DNA from: Paraspadella gotoi
Taxonomy: Eukaryota; Chaetognatha
Direction of reading: 5' to 3'
NCBI GenBank assembly: GCA_051294375.1
Contig: CM119268.1
Location: 10,512,613 to 10,576,612, forward strand
DNA length: 64,000 nucleotides
The notes under the pieces were generated by a model, which was not told where the DNA came from, ran no database searches, and saw only the letters and a list, made by a program, of their open reading frames with translations. Positions 52,821 through 64,000 of the stretch are shown in pieces. Position numbers and translations under genes: made by a program. Every line of letters begins with the position of its first letter. The stretch's first letter is position 1.

Positions 52821-55800
52821 AAGGTCCTCCCCCGCCAAGGGATTCTACGTGACCCGCGTTCAAGCCGCCCTCGTCCTCCTCCTCTTCGTCGTCATTCTCA
52901 TCGTCGTCGGACTCATCGTCGGCCTCTCGCGCCCGGCGCCCAAAGATTCCGGCGCCGACGACGCCGGAACGAGCCCCGATTCCTCGTCTTCCTCGTCGAC
53001 GGCGGCGCCGCCGACGCGGCCGAGCAACGTCAGACTTCCGCGACATCTGTCGCCGAATCTTTACGAAGTGGAACTCCGTCCGTATTTGGAGGAAGGAGAC
53101 GGGGAGAAGAAGTTCCAGTTCGACGGGCGACTCGTCTTTCATTTTCGGGTGAGGTTCTGTTGAGTGGGTAAGTTAGGTGGAGTTATATCGGGTCTATCGA
53201 TCTAACTTTCTTTTAATGGCCAAGTGTTTGACCGTTCGACCTTTTTGCGATTTCAGGGTTTAATATTTTACTACTAATTAGTTAACATTTATTCGTTTTC
53301 CCGTTGATTTGGTTCTAGATAAACGTAGATATATTCAAAATGTAAATTACCAAATTCCAGACTTTTTTCCTTGACCTAAAAATATTCATTAGTTTTCACT
53401 AGTAATATTATAATTGCTTGAGGCCTGGGTTGACTGTTTAATTTTAAAAATCCTTTAGTTTTAAACCGAAGCATTCCTTCATCCGCCATCCGCTCCCTTC
53501 AGATTCTACAAGACTCCGACAATGTTACACTCCACACAAAAAACTTGGTTCTCAATGAAGAATCGACCTCACTTATCGAAAGCGTCGGCAGCGGCGGGAG
53601 CGCCATCTATGTGGATGGGTGGACGCGGGACGAGGAGCGAGAGTTTTCGGTGCTGAAGACGAAAGGGTCGCTTCGAGCGGGTGAGGTGGCGGGAAGGAGG
53701 GTCAGTTAGAAAACAATTTAATAAGGAAAGTTGAAACAACAAAAAATCACGAATCTTAAGTATTTTAGTTTTTTTGTTACAAGTTTTTATTATTAGCTAT
53801 CCTGTATTATTTATTTTTAACGTTAAAAAAAAAAGAATTGAAAGTAATCAGAAATTATACAATTTAGGCAAAAATTACTCGTTGACCATTGAATTCACCG
53901 GAATCCTCAACGATCGGATGGCCGGGTTTTACAGAAGTAAATATCAAATAAACGGAAAAGAGGTAATTGTAGAATTGATCATTGCTCAATGTCGACGCTC
54001 CATGTCAGCGACGTGGATGCGGGAACGAAATTATTGTACTTTTTTGTTTTAACGAAGGTCTGGCGTAACGTTTTAAATTCTCATCGTTGACTTCACGAAT
54101 CCGCCCGTTTTCCGGTTTCTCTCCAATCAGGTTTACCTGGCGGCGACGCAGTTCCAGTCAACGGACGCGCGTCAGGCCTTTCCCTGTCTGGACGAACCGG
54201 GCGTCAAGGCCGAGTTCCTCATCACCCTCAAGTGCCTCCCCAAATACAGCGCCGTCTCCAACATGCCGCCGCAAGAAGGATATCCTAAAGACGAAAACGG
54301 ACTCAAGGTTTGTATAGATTAGTTTTTGGTCTTTTAGACTTTTCCTGCTCCGTATTTCCACCACTACTTTCGTCCTTTGTCTCTCTCTCTCTCCATTCCT
54401 TTCTCATTTTCCCTCCCCTCTTTAAGTAATAAAATGTTAAAGTATTATTATTAATTAATTAGTTAAAATATTACTATAACTCATGTAAATAATTAACATT
54501 GCTAATGAATATATTTAGCTACTGGAAAACAGTAAAACAGAACTAATATTAAAATCCAAAATGAAAATCTATAGACACATTTAGATTTAATACTGCAATA
54601 TGTAAATGAGATTGAGAAATTCAATCTCATTTAACTTTAAGATCATATTAAATAATCATCTCTTGCACATCTTTCTCTCTCTCTCTCTCTCTCTCTCTCA
54701 GGTTACGAAGTTCGAAAAATCCGTTAAGATGTCCACGTACCTCTTGGCCTTCCTCGTGTCGGACTTTGTCTACAAAGAGAAGCAGACGCCGACGAACAAC
54801 TTGACGGTCCGTGTCTGGTCGCGACCCAACGCCATCGATCGCGTCGACTACGCCCTCGACGTCGGCGTCAAGGTTTATCGTAGTTGACGTTAAGTCTCAT
54901 TTAATCAACAATAATTATTGGAGTTTCTGAAGAGAAAAAGATTAATTTAGCTTTCGTCAATGAGGTAGACAATTTAATTTCGGTTCAAAACAAAAGCGAA
55001 AGATTACTGAGTTTCGGATCCGGCTGTTGTACATACTAATATTTTAAACCGTCTCGTCCCATGGTGAACTTGACCAACCACAGAACTGTGTATTAGGAAG
55101 CGACTGTCTAACCTCCGGTGCTCAATGGACGCTTTTAACATTTGTTTATTTTTAAGCCACCGCATTCAGTTATTTACCTTCCCAAAGTTGCCAAAAAAAA
55201 ATCACGAATCGCTAACTCATTCTCCGCCCGCGAGAGGCGCTGAGACCCATAACCATCTCCTCTCTCTTCCCAGATCCTCGATCACTTCGAGCGGTTCTTC
55301 AAGGTGCCCTACCCGCTCCCGAAGCAAGACATGGTTGCCATCCCCGACTTCAGCGCCGGCGCTATGGAGAACTGGGGACTCATCACGTGAGTGATTTTCT
55401 TTTTGTCATGTTAAATATTAACGGACAAGTTGTGCTCGTTAAATAAAAACAAACCAAACAAAAAATGAAATGAAATTAACGGACACGCTGTGGTTGTTAG
55501 ATAAAAACAAACCAAACCAAAAATCAAATGAAATTAGTACAACCAATATATTTTAATTGTCACAATTCTCACAAACCCCGCCTTTATTGATAAAATGATT
55601 CCGTTCCAGTTACCGCGAGACGGCGCTGCTCTACGATCCGGCGACTTCTTCGATCGTCAACAAGGAGAGAGTCTGTCTCGTCGTCGCCCACGAGTTGGCG
55701 CATCAGTGGTTCGGGAATTTGGTGACGCCCGTTTGGTGGGACGACCTCTGGCTCAACGAGGGTGAGAGGGGGAAGTTATGGTCGCTCTTTTGTGTCTCTC

Positions 55801-58800
55801 TTTTGTTTACTTTTTTAAAGTTTCAAATTTCATTTCAAAATTGAAAAGTCGGTCTCTTCTGCTATTTCCCTTATAGCCTAACCTCCCATTTCTTTTTTCC
55901 TTCCGTACGTACTCCTTCCAAAACGAAAACATTCCTAGAGCTTTCTTTTTTTTTTTCTAACCCCCCCCCGTCCCTTCTCCACTCCCCTTCTCCACTTCTC
56001 CAGGCTTCGCCTCCTTCGTAGAAACGATCGGGATCGACTTTGCGGAACCGTCCTTCAAGATCAATGAACAGTTCATCGCTGGGATACAATCGGTCTTCAT
56101 CCCCGACAGTCTCATCAACTCGCATCCCATCTACCAGGTGAGCGATTCATAAGTCAATATCATTTTAAATCTGCTTCAATGAATTAACAAAATTATGTCC
56201 AAAGACCAAACTTTTAGATAAAATAATAGAGGCAAATTAATAACAACGAAAAAGAAAGGTTATTACCACTATAGATAAAACAATAAAACTTTTTTACTCG
56301 TAGTTTATCAGATTACGACAATATGCAAATGAGATTAAAAATCTCTTAATTGATTTTGCGTCATTTTAAAATCTAACGCCCCCCCCTTTCCCAATCAGTC
56401 CGTGGATCACCCGGACGAGATCAACGAGATCTTCGATTCAATCACCTACACCAAAGGCGCCTCCATAATTCGGATGATGAACTTCTTTTTGACAAAGGAG
56501 ACTTTCACTCAGGGTAAGTATGGAAAGGGTGAGAAGTATGTAAAGTTTTGTAAAGTTGTAAAGTATCTAATTAAGTTGGGCTGATCTAAAGAGATATAGC
56601 AGATCAAATAGAATGCGGGCTATTTATTGTTAGAATGAAAAAAAAAAACAGAATCAGTACCAATCACGCATTATTTTTTGGATTTTTTTAAAGACTTTTT
56701 CTGACAGTCGGAAAAAGCAAGAGTAGTCAGCATGTTACTCTTTTCCTCAAGGTTTGGCCAACTACCTCAGGGAATTCCAGTTCGGCAACGCTGTCAGCAA
56801 GGATCTCTGGGATGCCCTGACGGCCCAGGCCAAAAAGGAAAACAAGAACATTAACGTCGCGGCAATTATGGACACGTGGACTTTGCAGATGGGGTAAGGA
56901 TGATGGGATGACGGTGTAGGGATGAGAAAGTTTAGTGTTGATTTCGCAAATCGGGGCGATGCGATCCGGATACTACGTAGGAGAGGGTTATTGTGGCTTT
57001 GTTAAACGAAACGAGTAACAAAAAACACGCTATGGAGGCAAAGAAGTAACCATCACAAAATTGGAAAAGAGGCCTTTCAGAATTGAATCGTCTTCCACCT
57101 CCAACCCTATTTGTTGCGTCAGATTTCCCTTGGTGACCGTGCAGCGTCTCCCCGGCGGAAAAGTCAAAGCAACACAGAGCCGCTTTGCCCTAAAATCCAA
57201 CGCCTACACGAGCGACGACGTTGAATCTCCGTTCGGTTACATGTGGGACATTCCCTTCACTCTGACCACGAAAAAGGAAAATCAGTGGGACTCGTCCAAA
57301 TCGGATATCAGGTCGGAGAATATTATTAAAGTTAAAGTAAATTAAACATTAAATTAATTTTTAACAAAATTGTAATGCAATTGTTTTTGTCTTGTGAATA
57401 ATAATATCAAGCAACGTATTGTCAAACGAACATGCAATGTAAAAAACGATAAAACTCGCAAAGAAAATGAAATAATGCATGTAATATGTTTGAGTAATGA
57501 GTAATGAGTATACATATTACATACACTTTACTAGATCGAGTTCTTTTGGTTTAGATGGATTTGGCGAAACGAAAAATCGAAAGAAATGAGCATCGACGCC
57601 GACGAAGGGGATTGGGTCATCGCAAACATCGAACAGATGGGGTGAGCAAGATGATGAAGACATGAAATGCCTCGAAGACGAGGGAGGCCTGCAGCAATTA
57701 GTCTGGGCAAAGTTGATGAAGGGGAATGGCTCGTATTTATCCCGAGAACGAAGAATCGAAAGTTTGATGTTTCAAGAAAATTTTAATTGGCTGCTTGTCT
57801 GACTATCGGTCCGTCTGTCCCTCCCACCACGCTCAATCTTTCACCCCCTTTCACTCTCCACCCAAGCTACTACCGCGTCGACTACTCCGCCTCCAACTGG
57901 GCGGCCATCGCCTCCCAACTCGACTCCGCCCACGAGGTCATCGACGTCAAGAACCGCGCTCAGATCGTGGACGACGCGTTCGCCCTCGCCCGCGCGGGTC
58001 GGCTGCGCTACGACGTCGCCTTTGATTTGACCAAGTATTTCGCGTGGGAGACCGAGTTCGTTCCGTGGCAATCCATGGCCAGGAATTTGAGGTGAGGGGT
58101 TGATGTAATGATTTTGATTTTAGATTTAATGATTTCTTTGAATCATTTTTTTTTTGATCGGATGGATTTGTTGATTGATTAAATTAATTATCAATTTGTT
58201 TTTTTATTGGATGATATGTATATTTGTTAATTTATATCTATTTTTCGAATATCTGCATTTTTAATAAAACAATTCGTTGTGAAAAAATCAAATTTTCTGT
58301 CTCTAAATGTATAGATTCAATAATAGAATCAATAGTATTGATTCGATTCATTGATTTTTTTTGCTTTCCTTCTTCCCACTGTCAGGTACATCGATTCGAT
58401 ACTCTCAATGAGCGGCTCCTACGGTCTCTATCAAGACTACATCCGCCGCATCTCCACTCCGGTCTTCCGCCAACTCGGTGGCTTCGACTCGCAGGTGCCG
58501 CGCATCTGTCTCCGCGGCGAAAAATGAGAAAAATCTTAAATCTAAAAATCCCAAATTCCACAAATCCTTAAATCTTCGTTTTTAGGCCGCGGATTCGTCG
58601 GACCCTCTCCGCGTCAACCTTCGATCAACGATCATCTCCCTCAGCTGCGAATCGGGAAGCCCAGAGTGTCTGGCGGGCGCTTCGGCTAAGCTAAGAGCCT
58701 GGCGCGAAAACGGGACGGCGGTACCGCCCAATGTCAGATCGCAGGTTCGTGTAGGGTGGGAGATTTAAAGAGATCAGGTTCTAAAATTGGTTAATGAGTC

Positions 58801-61800
58801 ACCTCAATCATTTTATTAAAAGTCATTTCGTCTATTTTTGCCACCAATCAACGAATTGCTAATTGCGTTATCAACCAATCAGGCCTATTGTTACGGCGTC
58901 CAGTCCGGGAACGTCGAAGACTGGAATTTCGTCTTCGAAGAATTTAAAAAAGCGGACGACGCTAGCGAAAAGAGGAAGCTGCAGTCGGCGTTGTCATGCA
59001 CGAAGGAGCCATGGCTGCTGCGGAAGTGAGAGAAAGGAAAAAGAAAGAGAAAGAGAGAGGGGCACCGACAGAGACAGAGTGAAAGGGCTAGAAATTGTTA
59101 AATGAAATATTTTTTTTTCTGAAATAAAAAGAAACAATTTGACAGTTAAAGTAAGATTTAAATTTCGCTTTTTGCAGAATCCTCGACATGTCTCTCAAGT
59201 TTGAGGACATTCGAAAACAAGACGCGTCATCTTCGATCGTGGGCGTGGCGATCAACCCGATCGGACAACCGCTCGCTTGGGATTTTTTCAGGTGAGAGAT
59301 TGGACATTTGGACTGGCAGCATTCGTAAGTCTAAGATTGTAAACATTTAGTTTCAAAGAGATACGTATTACAGTCTCAAATTTCGTGCTCAATAACACAT
59401 TTTAGGAAATTAAAAGATAAAAATGTAAAAAATATATTGCTCTTCATCATATTGATCAACCGAAAAGATATTATTACACAAGCCAAGAAGCCAATAAAAT
59501 TAAATAAAATGAAAAACACACTTGCATCGACGCGACATGCGCAATGCGCATATAAAAAAATAAAAATTACAAATAATTTTCAATGAGAACCCAAATGCGA
59601 TTTTTTCTTCAAACGATAATTCACCCGTTCAAAAAAAAGTTTTATGTCACTATGTAGTAACGACGAAAAAATAAATTTCCTATCAAAGAATCAGGCAGGA
59701 GCTATCGATGACTTCGAGTCGACGTTTTCGCGGAATTAAAACGGCGCGGAGAAATTTGTCTCTGTGGTTCTTGATTTCGCTGTATTCCGCGCGCGGTGGA
59801 AAACTGGTGGCGAAGGTGAGATCCGCGCCTTCCATGGTTTTCGGATTGTAAAAATGCTGAGTAGTGTCCACGTCCAGCAATTCGCCCATCTGCAGCAAAT
59901 TGCGGGCGATCAAGTCCGGTTTCAATTCATCGGCTTTGTTGTAAACGAAAACGAAATTGGTGAGGAATTGCTCGTATTTCAGCCAAGCCATGTATTGCTT
60001 TATGGCTTCGACGTGAACTCTCTCTATCCTTCCAGAGAGGACGACGACGACGACGTCAATGTACATCATGTTGACCCTGACCTTGTCCTTGATGCAATCG
60101 TAGACTTGCGCTTTGGTCATGAGAGAGTCGCAAAGGCCGATCGTGTCTATGATGTTCACGTTGCGATCTTTCGAAGAATCTATATGGTGACAATTTTACA
60201 AGCGCCGGTAGAAATATGCTGTCATTTGCAAACCAGTGGTTATTTCATTGATTTTAAAAATTAGTTGAGTAGAAAATACTAAAACTATTTATGTGTTAAA
60301 ATTTTATATTGATCAGTTAAGATGAGCCTTGACAATGAGTGGAGAGTTGGCTTGAAAAATCGGGTTTCATTTTCCAACTCACTGTTTTTAAATTCAATTT
60401 TTTTTTACTTTTAGCACTCTTTTAAACAAAGTATTTATTAAAATATTAACAATATTAATATCCTCAGAAAGCCTTTAAAAAAATGAAGAGAATGATATAT
60501 TTACGAAAGCTCTAACATAAAAAGTGAGCTGCCTAGCCTTGGTTTAATTAAGAGTGTCAAAAGTGAATTATTTAAAATTTTAAATCTTTTTTCAAAATAT
60601 ATGACCTGTTTAAATTATTTTAACATAAAATATTATTATTTATATAAGTATTATGAAAGAGCCTGAGAAAAAAGGATTTAAGATAGCCAATCACAATTTG
60701 ATAAATATCATAAATTTACTCTCCAGCTATTGATTTTTAAAAAGATATCTCGTTTTTGAGTATCCTAATTAAATTAAAGCTGGGCCAGTTAAATTTTATA
60801 CTACAGAATTTGTAAGTACGTCATTCTTTTTAGATTTGAAAGGGCTTTCAGAAGATAATAAAATTAATATTATTTTATTTCAAATTTCTTCAGAAAACTT
60901 ACTGAAAGTAAGAGAAAAAAATTGAATCTAAAAAAAGTGAGTTGGAAAATGAAACCCGATTTTACAAACCAACTTTCTCCACTCATTGTCAAGGCATATC
61001 TTAACTGATCAATATAAAATTTTAACAAATAAATAGTTTTAGTATTTTCTACTCAACTAAATTTTAAAATCAATGAAATAACCACTGGTTTGCAAATGAC
61101 AGCGTATTTCTACCGGCGCTTGTAAAATTGTCACCATGTAATCCGATCATTCGTGAAACGTTATGGGTTTTTCCCTTGAGAAAGACCACGTCCCGTGTGA
61201 CCGACAACGCGCCAGCAAGCGATTTAGTGACGTGCTGATTGAACAGCATGTTGATCAATCGCGACTTTCCCGCTCCAGTGGGACCGAGAAAAAGGACGCT
61301 GTAATTTCTGCTATCGTTGTCTACGAGCCGAGAAGATCGTTCCAGAAACTGAAGCATGGTGTCGCACTCGGCGTAGATCGGGACGCCGCCGACATTTTCG
61401 TCCTCCTCCTCGATCTCAGCCGGCGCCGTGTTGATCAGTTTACAGTGAGCAACAGTCAAGTTGTTTTTGAACTGTTTGCGAATCCGCCCTGTTCCGCTCG
61501 CCATTTGGAAAGAGACCCAAGTGCCGCAGTAGATGTATTGAGCTAGTTGCTCTCCGTTGCGAAGACAAAGAGAATAGTTGGTCGCGCCACAGACTTTGGA
61601 CATTCGACGTTTCACCTCGTCCGTCATTCTGGATGTTCGAAAATTGTTTGTCAATATACTACTATGTTGAAGAGCTGATTGTACACTTGTCCATTTTAAA
61701 CCTTAATTTCCCACCTGAATTTTTCGTGAACCACGTAGGAAATTTGGCCCGTGCTAAGATTCACGAAACGTGATTTGTTATTGTGCACACTGACTATTAA

Positions 61801-63219
61801 GCTATTGGCCTCTCCGGTTCCGTATTCCATAAACCAATTACCGTCCGTTATGAACCAATGGCTGAAAGTAAAGTTTCCGGGGTGGAAAATAGTTTTATCG
61901 CAGAGTTGTAGGTCCTTGCCAAAGTTTTCGATGTCGCGAAGATGTTGTTCGCGAATGGAGTCGTCGTATTCTAATCTGTGAGGTTTATTCCACGCTAATT
62001 TCTCCGATTCGACGGCCGGAGATGAGGAGGAAATTCCCATGTTTTACGGTCGTCTGAATCAAGATAAAATTAAAAATATAGTCTTTTTTAAGAAGCTTTT
62101 TTGGGTGAAACTGTGCGAATCGAGGGGAAGAAACTGAACTGAACTTTAATCGACAGATAAAACAAATCGTTTTTTAGTCGGATCTGCTTATAATAAGGAC
62201 CGGAGCATTTTTAGATTCGAGTGGGGAGGTACTTATTAGACGTAATGAACATTTCCAAAAATGTCGAAATGAAATGAGTTTAAATGGAAACAACAAATCT
62301 ATTTCACTATTTGAACGCCTATTACTCATGAGTGGATAGGGCAATTGATTTGAAAAATTGTATGTGGGTAGGAAAGTGTGTGATTAAGCTGGAAATTAAG
62401 TTTCGATGGAATCGTTAGTGGAAAAAAAAACTTGTTTCACTAATTGATTATGCTTTTTTTCTTTTATATTTAATGTAAATGCAAGATGTATTAATTAATC
62501 AAATAATCAGTTAATTAATCAATTAGTTAATTAACTAATCAATAACTAATTAATCAGTCAATTAATCAGTCAATTTATCAATCAAAAAACATTTCGGATT
62601 AATTAATTAACTTGAATTAATTAATTATTAATTACCGATAATGATCGTGGGCAGATCCGACATTGTTTGCTCAAACTTGTTTATTTTGTAATTAATTTAT
62701 TCGTTGCCGAATTACCACAGTCAAAATTATACATTAGGAGCTTTATATGAAAATTTGCAATGTTATAGTTATGTATTAAAATTTCGTCACCACAAATTTA
62801 TATTCTCCGTGTAAAATATTGAGATTTTAAAAGTGTATATAATTAAACTCAATGGTATTTTGCTACTTAAATATATATATATTTACAAATAAATTATAAC
62901 GACAATGAAATTTTATATAAAATAAAATAAAAAAATGACGTAAAAACTTTTCAAATTTATCAGGTCAAAGTGGACGGTTCTTCGCGAGGAATTCGGCGAA
63001 GGCTCCTTCACTCTGCCCGGTCTCGTCAGAGGTATCACATCCTCCTTCTCCTCTGAGTACAGACTGCAGCAACTTCGCGACTTCATGGCCAAGCATCCGG
63101 AGCAAGGCTCCGCCAGTCGGGCTTTCAAACAGGCCCTCGAAAAGATAACAGTCAACGTGCACTGGTTAAAGAACAATTACGGACACCTCGAGGATTGGTT
63201 GAAGAAAAACATCGTTTGA
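52821..63219 (+). CDS. Membrane aminopeptidase N (M1 family zinc metallopeptidase)
   Basis: A type II membrane exopeptidase that removes N-terminal residues from peptides at the cell surface. Eighteen phase-compatible exons: 52821-53148, 53503-53680, 53868-53962, 54131-54307, 54702-54872, 55274-55386, 55610-55761, 56004-56137, 56399-56513, 56752-56893, 57123-57311, 57555-57641, 57867-58091, 58386-58494, 58586-58744, 58883-59025, 59178-59291, 62964-63219; about 961 residues plus the missing start. The N-terminus [12 protein letters not shown] plus a Val/Leu/Ile helix matches the cytoplasmic tail and anchor of animal APN, then a Ser/Thr stalk. Diagnostic motifs: [26 protein letters not shown], the zinc site [14 protein letters not shown] with WLNEGF (HExxH-18-E), and YTKGAS with the transition-state Tyr. 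The ERAP1-like C-terminal domain runs to the stop (63217-63219). The first seen exon starts mid-codon, so an upstream ATG exon exists. The last intron (3.7 kb) holds an antisense gene. Confidence 0.94.
55417..55530. repeat. 57-bp tandem duplication in an aminopeptidase intron
   Basis: Two units starting ATTAACGGACA at 55417 and 55474, each followed by ATAAAAACAAACCAAAC. The pair lies in intron 6 of the aminopeptidase gene. Confidence 0.8.
59683..62040 (-). CDS. LRAT-like domain fused to AIG1/GIMAP-like GTPase, nested antisense gene
   Basis: Three exons, 62040-61715, 61628-61135 and 60179-59683, phases 2 and 1; 438 residues. The N-terminal 160 residues resemble the LRAT/NlpC-P60-like fold: [11 protein letters not shown] holds the first-His segment, and [20 protein letters not shown] corresponds to the catalytic helix usually ending NCEH. 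Here it reads NGEQ, so the nucleophilic Cys is probably lost. After an acidic linker (EIEEEDEN) a P-loop GTPase follows: G1 GPTGAGKS, G3 DTIGL, G4 NKAD, most like AIG1/GIMAP-type septin-related GTPases. The gene lies wholly within the last intron of aminopeptidase N, on the opposite strand. The LRAT assignment rests on motif memory and is less sure than the GTPase. The basic C-terminus [16 protein letters not shown] ends in a CLIL, a possible prenylation-type CaaX box (a geranylgeranyl signal, since it ends in Leu); this is speculative. Confidence 0.82.
60180..61134. repeat. Palindromic intron: long inverted repeat spanning splice site to splice site
   Basis: This is intron 2 of the nested GTPase gene. 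The arms 60184-60384 and about 60936-61137 are inverted copies of each other (about 200 bp, high identity), with weaker symmetry continuing inward. On the sense strand the intron begins GTGACAATTTTACAAGCGCC and ends with the inverse followed by CATATAG. The donor therefore lies inside the terminal inverted repeat and the acceptor three to seven bases beyond it. Confidence 0.85.
62176..62661. mobile_element. Dispersed repeat with GTCGGATCTGC terminal inverted repeats (copy B)
   Basis: Inverted relative of 22420-23309, bounded by AGTCGGATCTGC and GCAGATCCGAC and sharing the AATTAATTAA-rich half, the AAGCAT..TTAGTGAAAC segment and one copy of the 130-bp unit. It is shorter because it lacks the second unit. 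It lies in the aminopeptidase last intron, about 135 bp upstream of the start of the nested GTPase gene. Confidence 0.65.
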
Positions 63220-64000
63220 CATTTCCTTTGCTCTTTTTTGATTACTCGCTGAAAATCATGGATTGTACTTGGATCTTTTTTTTATTGCCATTCTTTTGTA
63301 AATTTTTTAACATGTAGCTTGTACTTAATTATGCAATCGTTTTTTTAAACGATTACATTTTGTTAATAGTCTGTCGTTAGTGATGATACTAAATATACAT
63401 TATGAAAAATGGAAATAGTCAAAATTCTTTGCACCATGAATAATTGAATGTATCATAGTAGAATAGATATAGTTTTTGTTTCTTAATGTTATAATTTAAG
63501 CTAAATATAATTAAAATAACATTTGAAGTGTTGAAATATATTGAAATATTAGGTAACTCAAATCGATTTTGTAACAAAATTTTTACGTATTATTTTTTAT
63601 TCTTTTATATACATTTAGTCATTTTCTTTTCATGTTAAAAAGTGAAAACAAAAGTTTAGGTCACGCCAGCCAAGACGTCATCTTTCGTGTAATGGTTTAA
63701 AAAATATATCAAATTTGTCTTTTGTTTTATTCGGTTTGCGATTTTTCTCAAGATCAATAAATAGTATAGGCTACGATTAAAATTTATTGTTTGCGTTACT
63801 TTTCTTCAAATTTCTTAAATATATATTTTAAATATAAACCAATGCAAGTTCTCCCGCCATAGTGTAGTAACGTTGTCTGAAAATTAAGACAAAATCTATG
63901 CAACGAGAAAAAAGATAACTTGACCATTTTTTCCCTCTCGAAACATTAACGTTCGTAGGCGAATGAAACGGTATTAAATGAGTTTAGAAGATCCTCCCCG
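63220..64000. other. 3' flank of aminopeptidase N
   Basis: AT-rich sequence after the stop. A possible polyadenylation signal AATAAA is at 63756-63761, giving a 3' UTR of about 0.55 kb if used. No other gene was seen up to the window end. Confidence 0.4.

Noticed and set aside
52548-53142. Glu/Gly/Lys-rich minus-strand frames opposite the aminopeptidase start
   Set aside because: They are shadows of the (TTCC)n tract and of the aminopeptidase coding exon on the + strand.

Overview
The window is animal (metazoan) nuclear DNA. It has spliced genes with GT-AG introns, exons rich in C-ending codons, AT-rich introns, and very many (GA)n/(CT)n microsatellites. The protein repertoire is animal: an SRCR-containing lysyl oxidase, a membrane aminopeptidase N, alpha-kinase and ZZ-finger kinases, and a GIMAP/AIG1-like GTPase. 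I cannot name the species. The mix would fit an early-branching or marine invertebrate, but that is only a guess.

Layout. (1) About 1286-8883 and 8909-16658 are two copies of the same 7.6-7.8 kb block, separated by a 25-N gap. The block carries a LOXL2-like lysyl oxidase gene on the + strand. Copy 1 is indel-ridden and stops exactly at the gap. Copy 2 runs on to the true stop codon at 18164. This is most likely two haplotypes or reads placed in tandem by the assembler. (2) 18816-29775 is a minus-strand signalling cluster. It holds an intronless vWA + alpha-kinase gene and three tandem paralogous protein kinases. The first has a C-terminal ZZ zinc finger. The second has lost the ZZ finger and has an Arg/Ser-rich tail. 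The third keeps the ZZ finger but has HQN in place of the catalytic HRD, so it is a predicted pseudokinase. (3) 31426-37290 is a minus-strand gene of at least 13 exons for a large multi-pass membrane protein that I do not recognise. (4) 37300-41085 is repeat territory: a 29-bp tandem repeat, a nested inverted duplication containing a transmembrane-helix-coding stretch, and a 1.1-kb purine-rich minisatellite. (5) 41086-44337 holds a secreted acidic/Thr-rich two-exon gene and two weak small-gene candidates. (6) 44338-52820 is mostly gene-poor, with a decayed LTR-retrotransposon Gag region at about 48640-51235. (7) 52821-63219 is an aminopeptidase N (M1) gene with 18 exons seen. Its last, 3.7-kb intron hosts a complete antisense gene (59683-62040) encoding an LRAT-like domain fused to an AIG1/GIMAP-like GTPase. 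An intron of that nested gene is itself a long inverted repeat whose ends coincide with the splice sites.

The exon models were built by hand. Each accepted junction was checked for GT/AG, for compatible phase and for agreement with the protein family. First exons of LOXL, aminopeptidase N and the multi-pass gene were not found.
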